The notes below the pieces were generated by a model. The model did not search any database, was not told the DNA's origin, and was given only the letters and a program-made list of their open reading frames with translations. Shown here piece by piece: positions 22,531 to 31,915 of a stretch of DNA of 64,000 nt (position 1 is its first letter; each line of letters begins with the position of its first letter). Origin of the DNA: Cycas panzhihuaensis (taxonomy: Eukaryota; Cycadophyta); NCBI GenBank assembly GCA_023213395.1, contig CM041465.1:56179741-56243740 (forward strand), read 5' to 3'. The position numbers and the translations under genes are program-made.

Positions 22531-24203
22531 ATGTGCTCTATCTCGAGAAACAGGCTTCAATATGACTTAAATAACACCAAAACAAACATCTTCAGGATAA
22601 AAATGCACCCCTATGTCCTCCTCTAGCTCAAGGGCACGCTTCGGAGGGCAACAAACACTGACTATACACGCATAGGGCAAACCACCGATTTTTTTGCCTC
22701 ACCAACCATCAACAAAAAACCTTAAATAACCTTGAAAGTGTCACAACCAACGCTTAAGATCCTTTAAAAAATTATGCTCCAAGACAAAGGATAGCTCCAC
22801 AAGTAATGATGCATGGTCTCCAAGCCAAAAACACAATAATCCCCCTCAATATACACTGAAAACAGCTCACGAGGGGTCCAAATATATACAAAGTACTTCA
22901 TATTATGACGAAATATGATGATATCAATGGTATTCAAGGGTTCCTTTTATATTTTTAAGTTGAGGGGAATATGAAAATAGGCATATTCCCAACTAATGCG
23001 ACCTTTTTCAATTAGTTGCACCTCCTCACTTAACCCACATGACTTAATTTATCATTAAGAAATATTTGAAATGTTGCTAAGTTTAAACCTTAGCAAACAT
23101 ATATCAAATGGTCACTATGAAAAGTCGCTCACATGGAGATATGGGATACGGCTGCCGCATGTCTTACTTGGCCTACGATCTTTACATGGACCAGCGACCT
23201 TAAGGCAAAACAACAAACACCCGTACGGCTGGTAAGGGGGCTAAACACAGTCCAACCACCTCTAAACAAGCTCAATCACCAATCAAGTGTGCCCAGTCAA
23301 GAGGGAATACGCCCAACCACAAGGAAATGCACCCAGCCACCACAGATCAGTGCCAAATCAATGAGAACAACACCTAGCCATCACACATCACCACACATAT
23401 AGTGTGAAAAATGCCCAACCATCACCAATCAACACTCAGATAGTGAGAAAAATGCCCAACTATCACCAGTTAGCGCTTAGTGAGGAAAAGCGCCCAAACA
23501 CATTATAGTGTACTTGCCCAACTTTAGTACAGTTGTAACAAGCTTAAATCATGTACACACGTCTCCTAAACAGTGCATAATCAGCCTAGCTATCTCTTAA
23601 CACCCAGATGCAGGATCAAAAATGTGTTTACAGCAGAGTATGGGGTCACATACCCAAAAAAGAGACACTACAACTCAAAATTATAGCAGAAGATGCTTGA
23701 GAATGCTATATACACAGTCTAATCTCAATATAGAGGGCTGAAAATGTTCCAAGAAGGCTCTAATCTCTCCCTTATACAGACTAGACATAGGTATATCCAG
23801 AAACAACACATTTTTTTTAATTTTATAGTGTTTTGAATGAGTAAATAACCAACTTACGTGTACACTTTGATGGTTGTCCTTATAGTTGTCGAATCACCAT
23901 TAGGATGTGCTCTATAGGCTTGAATTACTGCTACAGTTCTTCAATCAGCTTCGGATGACCCCCAATGAGCCAACTTCAACCACAACAGTGGTCTTCATGC
24001 CTGAATTTAACTCCAATAACCCTTATGCTCCGTTGAATAGTGAATTTCACTGCTCCAACCACTATTGATTCATTGTGCCTGCTTCTACATGTTGCTAGAG
24101 GTGATGAACCCTCAAGATAAGTCTTGGGTTTGACAGCTTCACCCGGCAACCAATGATCACACCACTCTGCTCAACGTCAGGCTTCAACTATGTAGGACCC
24201 TAT
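22531..24203 (-). other. Copia B untranslated leader with imperfect tandem repeats
   Basis: About 1.67 kb between gag and the primer site with no recognisable coding sequence. Around 23270-23520 there is an imperfect minisatellite of roughly 45 bases built on GTGAGAAAAATGCCCAAC and ATCACCAATCAAC. Long leaders occur in some copia lineages. Confidence 0.6.
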
Positions 24204-24216
24204 GGCTCTGATACCA
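24204..24216 (-). other. Primer-binding site of copia B (initiator tRNA-Met type)
   Basis: Plus strand GGCTCTGATACCA, i.e. TGGTATCAGAGCC on the minus strand directly after the 5' LTR. This is the standard Met-initiator tRNA site of plant Ty1/copia elements. Confidence 0.92.
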
Positions 24217-24571
24217 TATTCGGGAACATGAAATCATACACAAATGTTCCCATCCGCAAAATCTTTAACCATACACAGCAAACAAAGAAATATATACACA
24301 GAAAACAGATGCACAATATACAGGATTTACGTGAGAAAACCCTTTCGGGAAAAAATCCACCACAAAAGATCCTTCTAGATCACATTGATTATTCCTCAAT
24401 GATTTGATACATAGAATACATAAGGGCTCAAGGCATTTAAATTCTTCAAAGAGGTGTCACCCTGATTAGGGTTGTGACCCTCCGAATAAGTTACACCTTT
24501 TAGCTTAATCACCTTAGTTAAACCACATTAACATTAACATAGTAGCTTAACAATTAACTGCCACGTTAACA
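24217..24571 (-). repeat. 5' LTR of copia B
   Basis: 355 bases, TATTCGGGAACATG to CCACGTTAACA. The first base pair of the inner end is mutated (TA for TG). Confidence 0.93.
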
Positions 24572-24576
24572 ATTTC

Positions 24577-24735
24577 ATTAGCGAAAAAGTACAAACCAAA
24601 GAAATAGATTTGTCATACTACAGCAGTGAAGAACAACTTGTTGATATTCTCACAAAACCACTTACAAAAGATAAATTTTGATATCTCAAGCATCTTTTTG
24701 GTATTAAAGACAAAAGATAAAACATTAAGAGAGGA
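24577..24735 (+). pseudogene. Copia A pol 3' end and polypurine tract
   Basis: Continuation of copia A after copia B: SYYSSEEQLVDILTKPLTKD, then HLFGIKDKR, the usual C-terminal end of copia RNase H. AAGAGAGGA at about 24727-24735 is the polypurine tract. The next bases TGTTAGAG (24736) look like the start of the 3' LTR. Confidence 0.85.
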
Positions 24736-24913
24736 TGTTAGAGAAATAATGTTCTATCTTTTGTATTCTAAAGTTTTCTAAGGTTAAGTTGAGGGTTATG
24801 TGTCTAGCCCCTCTTTAATGTGTTGTTGACACTTGGTCCACATGCATTGGAAAGGCCTCTCCTCATTAATGTATTAAAGCATTGTCTTCATAGATTCATT
24901 ATGTGTTCTGACA
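24736..24913 (+). repeat. Probable 3' LTR of copia A
   Basis: Begins TGTTAGAGAAATAATG after a polypurine tract. A possible end is ...TTCTGACA at 24913. The 5' partner lies outside the window, so the end is a guess. Confidence 0.4.
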
Positions 24914-27339
24914 GAAAGAAATTAACGAAGGAAAGAAAAAGGTTGAGGTAAAAATATAAATGGAGGATGACTGCGAACCTGCTACACAAATGGAGACCAT
25001 ACAAGAAGCAGTTGATATTTTGCAGAACCTTGAGCCTACACATTCTGTTGATAACAATGCACCTACTCCTAATATTTCTAAGGATACTTTTCATGCAATC
25101 ATAAAAAAGCTACAACTAAGAAGCAGAAGAGAGAAATATTAGAGAAACCACTCTAGCAACAAGAGGAAATCAAATTTTTCAAGGATGAACAAATTTTTGA
25201 GGAAGGGCTAAAACCTTTTTTATGCAATCCACAGGATGCACCCCCATAGAAGACCTCTTTTAGCACAAGTTACTTGACAATTGGTCACCAAATTAGAGAA
25301 CAGATCATGAAAACCACCACCAATGATGGAAAGATTACATCAATTGGAGGATAAGCTTATACAAGCTAAAACCGAACTATTGTGATCAAGCAAAAGTTAT
25401 AATTCTTCTGTAAGTTTATTTTGGAATGGGTAGATGATGTGTCAAATGTAGGTAGCCACATGGAAAAATTTAAAGAATAGTTTAATCTTTAGATTCCATA
25501 GGGTTTAGAAGAAGTAATTTTTAAGTTAGGGGTATGGATCTTTAAGGCTAATGAAGTACCAAAAGAATATAGTAATTTATGGAGAAGGATACATGAACTG
25601 CAAAATGAATTAATAAGAACAAAACTTGTTACAAAAGAGTTATATACAGAGATAACACAATTGTAGATTGGCGAGCTACCCAATATGAAATAACTCAAAG
25701 CCCAATAGGACGTTTTCTAGCTATATGATTTCATGCGTGCTAAGGGATGGATACCACCACCAGTAATCATAAGACTTGATCTTGCCTAATTGAAAAAGGA
25801 AATAATGAAATTTAAACAAACTAGAAGGGAATCACAGAATGCTTTGAAAGAACATGCAAGTCAAAGCTCAAGGAATTTGTGATTTCAAAATTTGGGGGGA
25901 AAAGAGAGACGAAAACATTTTGAAATTTTGATCGAGTGAGGGCACTTGACAATTTTATGTTAGGGGAGATGTGTGTGGGGAATTTAGCAAAGAAGAGTTG
26001 AATACAATAGTACAATCAGCAGCAGGATTGCAATCAGTAGTATGATCGATAGTAGGATTGCAATCAACAGTATGATTAGGAGGAGCATTGCAATCATAAT
26101 TACGATCAATTAATGGATTGTAACTATTTTGTACAAAATTAGCTATAATGATTAGTTGTTCTTACTATTTTGTAATAAAATGTTTGTTACATTCCTCAAA
26201 TGTATAAACATGAACTTTTGTATGGTAGGGATGATATGTAGGTTAGGATTTGTTCTTTTCTCTTGCTTGTAATGGCACTTGGTCAACTCTCTTTTTTGTT
26301 TTGAATTCACATATTGTACTGTCTTTGGGGTTGCATCTAGTTGTGACAGAACTAGATGTGGTGCCCTCTTCAATGAAAAGGCGTAGTTAGTTTGCATCCA
26401 AATCTAGTGTACATACTTGAGATTGCTACATGTGTTTTTGCGCTTAATGTTTTTTGGTAAAATGGTAAAAGTAAGATAGCAAAACAAACAATGCCCTACC
26501 TCTACTAGCTTCTTTTGCCCTCACATTGATTTGTGAAAGGGCTCACTCCACCTTTGTTTGCTTCCTCTTAAACACCTGCCAAGTGTGACATGGCTTGGTG
26601 TATGCATCCACCGACCACTAATTCAACATTCAAATCTTATGCATTGACAATCAAGATGTCTACCATGTCTATCCTATGTCTTACCACGAATGTGGCTCAA
26701 CCAACAACAACTCTCATGTCATGTTCAACAACTTGCTTTACTCTTCTAGCAATTCGCCTTCAAATGACTCTCATTATTGCGATTGGCATAGCCTTAACAA
26801 CATTTTTATGGGCCTGCACTCTAGAATTGCCTTGCAACATAGTTCCATCCTGTCCAACAAACATTCACACCTACAAACAAGATAAGGGTGGAACATTACA
26901 TCCTCTACAAGTTCCATAAGTTCCTTTTTAAACCCCTCCTATGTATCACATCTCCATCACTTCCTAGTGCTTCTTCCAACGACAAATGTCTTCTCACAAG
27001 CATCTCCAACACGTCCCACACTTATTTTATGTAGCTCATAATTGATTTGTTATAATTTTCATAATTGGTTTTAAAATCTCAATTGGTTCACAATGATTTC
27101 AACCCTCTTCTTCAACATACTGGAGATGCAATTCTGTGGGTTCTAAATTTACCACCTACCACATGTTGTCCACCCTATGCCTTCCACATGCAAAAGATCT
27201 ACTACTTCTATTAATGAACAATGGCCATTACTTCAATAGACTCCAACAATGTTGCGATAGATTTGATCTCTCACAAATGTTGTCTTTAGAATTTATCTGA
27301 AATTTTAAACCTTGTTCTCTGCTTAGTTTTGCACTATAA
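24914..27339. other. AT-rich decayed sequence, no gene recognised
   Basis: The plus strand from 24960 (MEDDCEPATQMETIQEAVDI) to about 26120 has long stretches of protein-like composition broken by stops. Its end resembles a Gln/Asn/Asp-rich tail, so it may be an old gag-like relic, but I cannot name it. 26130-27339 shows nothing recognisable. The sequence resumes at 44023 after Tat copy 2. Confidence 0.5.
26020..26125 (+). repeat. Imperfect short tandem repeat
   Basis: Three to four degenerate units of about 28-30 bases built on AGGATTGCAATCAACAGTATGAT. Confidence 0.6.
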
Positions 27340-27344
27340 GCTTG
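27340..27344. repeat. Left target-site duplication of Tat copy 2 (GCTTG)
   Basis: GCTTG directly before the left LTR. It is identical to 44023-44027 directly after the right LTR. Confidence 0.95.
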
Positions 27345-29899
27345 TGAAACGCTCGCTACGGGGCAGTGTCCCTACGTCTAGCAAAAGGATATAAGAATAC
27401 GCTATGCTAACTAAGCTAGGCAGCGAGGACCTCACCTCGCAGGACGTCCGTCTTGCCGGAGCGACCGGACTGCAAGGTGCCTAGTTGCTTCCAGGTAGCC
27501 GTGCAAAGCAAGGCCTTCATATCCTTCGGATGGCCGGGAAGGAGAGAGAATGCCTTGCGCGCTGCGTCTTCTCAAGGCAATAAGAAGGCAACAAATGGAA
27601 GGGGAACTAACTAATGTGCAGGCAAATGCGGAAAAGAGTGTAACAGGGGCAGCTCGAATATGACACAAGCGAGCTATCTATGCTATGCTATGCTATGCTA
27701 GATAAAGCAAGAAATAATGTAAAAGATGAATGCGCTTTCCCTTTTTCCTTTATATTCTTTTACAATTTCCTAACTACTCAGGCAAATGCATGAAAGGCAA
27801 CAAATGTAAAAGGGGATATGCGGGAAACGAGGGGAATACCTGGACCCGGCGCCTGAAATGGAGTGCAGCTCGTCTCTCTAAGTCCTGCTCCCTTCTTCTC
27901 CGTTTGTCGTGCACGCAACGACGGTCGGCGGTAATTGCCGAAAGCGATAGAAGAGGGGTTTACTTACCTCCCCTTAAACATGCAGAAGCAAATAAAACGG
28001 AAGGAAACAAAAAAGCTTGAAACTGAAGAAAGAAATGCACTAAGCGGGGAACTAACCTACAACGAGCTCGTCCCGCGTATCACTCCACCAGTGCGCGATC
28101 CTGCAAACGGGTGAGAAGGACACCTTCCTCTCGGAAGAGAGGCCACAAGATATACCAAGAAATATATATATAAACTGAAATCAAATGGAACTAAGATCTA
28201 TGCTAAGCATTGAAATATAACCAGATGAAATAGCAAGAAACGCTCTCACCACCATGCACCACGAAAACACTTGAAAGGGAAAGAAGTATAGCCTCGGGAT
28301 GGCTAACTCACCCACGGGAGACCCCCATGGAACTCGGGGAAGAAAAACTAGTTGGCGATAAGGTAGTGAAACAATAACCGTAACAAGGAAAAGAATAACA
28401 AAAAAAGAACTAGGGCTTACGTAGGGTCCAACACCAACATGTGAGACTTCTGGCAATGACGTAGTGACGAGTTACCTATGCTAATCGGAACACCCTAACT
28501 AAATTCCCTAAACTCCCTTAGCCCGTTCCCTAAGAAAGCGCTGATGGCAAAGGGCCAAGAGGACAAGGGACGGAACCCTTGGGGAGAAGGACAGCAATGG
28601 GGAACGGAACCCCGCCTACCTCCCTCAAATCCTCGTATGTTACTCCTTTACACCGGCTAACTAAGGAAGGGGTGAAAGAGATAGTTTAAGGAAAATAGAG
28701 AGGCTTCAAAGAAACAATGGGAGGATATTACTAATCTAGTGCAACACTATGAGGAAAACTTTAGCTAACTAGGATCCCATTCATTAAGAAACAAAAGAAA
28801 TAGGAACAAAGTGAATTGCAAGTAGAAACAAGAAGTACCTTGTAGGGAGAAGATCAAGCATGAACTTTGCTGCTAGGAACAGTAGCAACAACCAACGTAT
28901 GAGGACTGATCATGAGTGGTCCTTGCAAGAGTGAGAATGAAGAAAACTCCTTTCAAGCTTGGAGCCTTGGAAGTTGGCTCTTTGGGAAGCTTTTGGGTGA
29001 AAATGTCACTTAGATCCTTTAGCACCTGCAAAGAAAGATGGGGCTTGCTGAGAAGAGCTGTAGGGGGCAGCAATGGCCCTGTAAGTCCAGCTGATAGCAA
29101 TCATTTTCTCCTTTGTCCAGTTGCTGTGTATGTAGGTTGTCTTTTCTGTGTGTTTTCTTGTGTGAAAATCAGAAATTCTTCTAAGAGATTTGAAAAATGG
29201 CCAAAAGATCTGAAAGATGGAGAGCAAAATCCCCTTTATTCCCCTGTTCACAGCAGGTGAACGTTGGGGATGTCAGGGCGACTCGAATCAATCAACGCCA
29301 CGCCGCAGTTCCGAAAAAAATGGAAACTATCGTGTGGTTCTCTTTTTTTTTTAATTTCAAACAGTCGTACCGCAGTAAACTCTGCGGTACTGCTAAGTTT
29401 ACAGCGGTATCAGACTGGAAATAAAAAAAGAGAAAAATAAGCAGAAACATCAAGTTTTGGGATAAAAACCAAGGCTAAACATAAGTTAGAGCAGCTGGGG
29501 GAATGCCCAGGTAATGGGCAAGTATCCAAAATAATGCAAAGAGTCATAATTAAGGATTAAATCAGGCTTAGGAAGGACTGCAACATAAGCAACACGTTGT
29601 AACGAGAGCAAATAGGACTGACGGAAACATCCCGGGAGACCGTGGAGACAACGCGGGTGGCTGTGTGCCATACAGGGTGTAGCATTCGCTGAGGAATGCC
29701 CCCGCTGTGAGTCGCCATAGGCTGATGGTGTGTCGTAAGCACATGCATTATGAGCAAATAGAAAAGCAATGCGTGTAGGCAGGCATATGTCAAGCAACCT
29801 ACTCTAAATAACCTCAATCAAGCATAGGCAAGAAAAGGTAAGAAAGTATACAGAACAAACTGCGTCGATGCGTCTCGAGTCTATTCGTGGCCGGAAACA
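27345..29899 (-). repeat. 3' LTR of Tat copy 2
   Basis: TGAAACGCTCGC to GGCCGGAAACA. The outer 12-mer pair is at 28567-28578 and 28601-28612 (the second has one change). The variable block near 29361-29412 contains a perfect 9-bp hairpin, GTACCGCAG/CTGCGGTAC (29367-29390). The U3 edge hairpin seen in the 5' LTR is replaced here. Confidence 0.95.
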
Positions 29900-29977
29900 T
29901 CGCTTCGGCAAAAAGCCTCACCGCTTAAGCGCGTAACGTGATGGCGAATGCTGACAATAAAATATATGAGTAGCACA

Positions 29978-29980
<3 letters not shown>

Positions 29981-30031
<51 letters not shown>
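29981..30031. repeat. (TA)n microsatellite between 3' LTR and aRNH, copy 2
   Basis: About 51 bases of alternating AT, at the same position as 2568-2624 in copy 1. Confidence 0.97.
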
Positions 30032-30033
<2 letters not shown>

Positions 30034-30290
30034 CAATAAAGAGCAGCACGTGGACCAAGGGCGTAGGCGAGTGTCGTGGCAGAACGCGTGGACAAGGGAG
30101 ACGGAGACAAGGACAACGTAGGGGATGCCTACGCGTCGTCTAACATCGACCTGTAACTGGAACAAGCAGGTAAAAGGGGATGCCCTCGTTACCGAAGTGC
30201 AACGAGAAGTAGCAGGGCATCCAGCAAATAAAGCAAGCATATCTAACTAACAGCAACTAGAGACTCGGGCACGGGCTAGCCAAGCAAGCC

Positions 30291-30713
30291 TCAAGGGCAG
30301 TCGTCTAGAAGGGGGAGGCGACGCTCAAGGATGAGGCGGACGAGGCTGTCGGCCTCAGCATTGAGGTGCCTAGGGATATGCTGAATATTCACTGACAAGA
30401 AACAAGCCAGAAGAGACCTGGCAGCAGACGCGAGGGTTCCCAGGTAAGGGCATCGCACCTGGTAGACCTGGGTGAGATGGGACACTACGACTTGAGAATC
30501 GCAAAGCAACACAATGGACCCGCGATAGAAACGGAGAGCATCGGTAAGGGCTTCAATAACGGCCGTGTACTCGGCTTCGTTATTGGTTGCCTCGAGAAGG
30601 AAGACCCCGGAACGCAAGAAATCGTGTCCAGAGGAGCTGCGAAGAATCCACGCAGCGGCGGAAGGTCCGAGGTTGCCGCGACTTCCACCATCGGTAAAAA
30701 TGAGAAGGGACAT
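30291..30713 (-). CDS. Archaeal-type RNase H (aRNH) of Tat copy 2, intact frame
   Basis: 140 codons from ATG at 30713 to a stop. RNase H fold of the type captured by plant Tat elements. All four catalytic acidic residues are visible: D8 (FTDGGS), E48 (NNEAEY), D72 (LCDSQ) and D122 (HLNAEAD). It would remove RNA from the RNA-DNA hybrid during cDNA synthesis. It is the only pol-type domain in the element with a clean frame, and it stands apart from pol: integrase ends at 34576, and the gap is filled by the plus-strand PMD gene. A 3' splice site lies 2 bases before the ATG, so expression from a spliced sense RNA is likely. Whether it is still translated is unknown. Confidence 0.9.
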   Translation of the reverse strand: MSLLIFTDGGSRGNLGPSAAAWILRSSSGHDFLRSGVFLLEATNNEAEYTAVIEALTDALRFYRGSIVLLCDSQVVVSHLTQVYQVRCPYLGTLASAARSLLACFLSVNIQHIPRHLNAEADSLVRLILERRLPLLDDCP

Positions 30714-30714
30714 G

Positions 30715-30760
30715 CCTGAATACTAAGCTCCGCAAAGAAACAAACAAAGAATGAAAGTAA
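30715..30760 (-). other. Predicted 3' splice site before aRNH, copy 2
   Basis: On the minus strand, TTTGTTTGTTTCTTTG is followed by GCTTAGTATTCAG, then GC and the ATG. The pyrimidine tract and CAG fit a plant acceptor. The donor was not identified. Confidence 0.5.
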
Positions 30761-31241
30761 AACAAAGACTCGAATGGCGAGCAAGAAGGTGGCCGAGAAG
30801 GGTAGGAGGACCTAGCAATGAGGTTACCCGAGAACGAAAGCAAGCAATCCGGCCACTAGCTGAGAGTGGGCGGAGAAAAGGCACCATGGAGTGCCAAAGG
30901 TTGCTTTGGGAAGCAAAACATGCCCCTGGACGGGGGAGCATTTCCTTTGGGGACCCCAGGGGCGAAAAAGGGCTGCGGAAACGAGTCCAGGGCGACGAAA
31001 TGAGCCAAACGAGTGTAAACCCGGGCATGCATGGGAGTAGCGCGCAAAACGATGCAGAAGGGCCATGGCAAAAGTGCAATAATGAGGCGCCATAAATGCC
31101 CTTGCAAGAGAAAGCAAAAAGGGCGTCAATAGAGCACAATGGGTGACAGGGCCAAAAGGCAAAGGCTACCAGGGGAATGAGACGGTCCCAACGACTGTCG
31201 CGGAGCCAGAAACGGAAGAAGTGCCCGTCGAGGCTCCCGCC

Positions 31242-31249
31242 TATACAAG
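31242..31249 (+). promoter_or_regulatory. Degenerate TATA box of the antisense PMD gene, copy 2
   Basis: TATACAAG where copy 1 has TATATAAG, with conserved flanks (CCCGCC before, GGATTCATTTTCACCGGCTC after). The T-to-C change probably weakens it. Confidence 0.5.
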
Positions 31250-31683
31250 GAAAACAAATGAAAATCGGATTCATTTTCACCGGCTCTCGTACGAAACCAG
31301 AGCCATTCCTTTATGATGCAGAGCGCTACCCGACTTCGGAGGCACGCAGGAGACGATCCGACCGTTGGATCCGAGTGCGGCAAGAGTCATTACGACCACA
31401 GAGACGAGATGGCGACGGTCAGGCCAGATCCAGTGAGTGGATCTCACGAAACCCTTGCCATTTCAAAGTTCAAAGTTTAATGCTTTTTAGTTAATTTATG
31501 CATTTTTTATGCCCCTTATGGGCAATTGGATGACTCTCGAAGTCTGAATTGGACCTAGAAAGAGGCGGGGACCTGGGCATTAGGGAGCCCTGGTCCCGGT
31601 GGGCCCCACGAGGGGTCCACCACAAAAAATTTTGGGATTTTCCAAGCCGAAACCCCCCTTTTAAGAGGGTTGCCGTTCGTACC

Positions 31684-31717
31684 GCGGCCAAGATCGCGGC
31701 ACCGCGATCTTGGCTGC
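31684..31717. other. Very strong GC-rich hairpin, copy 2
   Basis: Perfect 12-base arms CCAAGATCGCGG/CCGCGATCTTGG around CA (31688-31713), extendable to 16 pairs with one G-U. A second palindrome GATCGCT/AGCGATC follows at about 31720-31740. It lies in the leader of the plus-strand gene, within the predicted leader intron, as in copy 1. Confidence 0.85.
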
Positions 31718-31915
31718 GGGATCGCTGTAGGAAAGCGATCACCGCGGGACCCGCTCTAGATTTAGCGGTACGCAGGCAGAAAACCAGAAAAAAATCAAAA
31801 AGGGCCAAACAGCCCCCAAAATCAGAAAGGAAAATCAGAAAGAGAGCTAGGAGCCTAGATGACTACTAGGAGGCTGACCTTCACTAACTTTTGATGATCG
31901 CAGGCAGTTATCGCG

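Larger units (their letters stand above)
18168..24571 (-). mobile_element. Copia B: complete Ty1/copia LTR retrotransposon nested in copia A
   Basis: 6404 bases on the minus strand. Both LTRs are 355 bases (18168-18522 and 24217-24571). The target duplication ATTTC is at 18163-18167 and 24572-24576. A tRNA-Met-type primer site adjoins the right LTR, and a polypyrimidine block (minus-strand polypurine tract) adjoins the left LTR. Domain order is gag, protease, integrase, RT, RNase H, as in Ty1/copia. Hand alignment of the LTRs gives roughly three dozen differences in 355, so this insertion is clearly older than Tat copies 1 and 2. All genes are broken. Confidence 0.95.
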
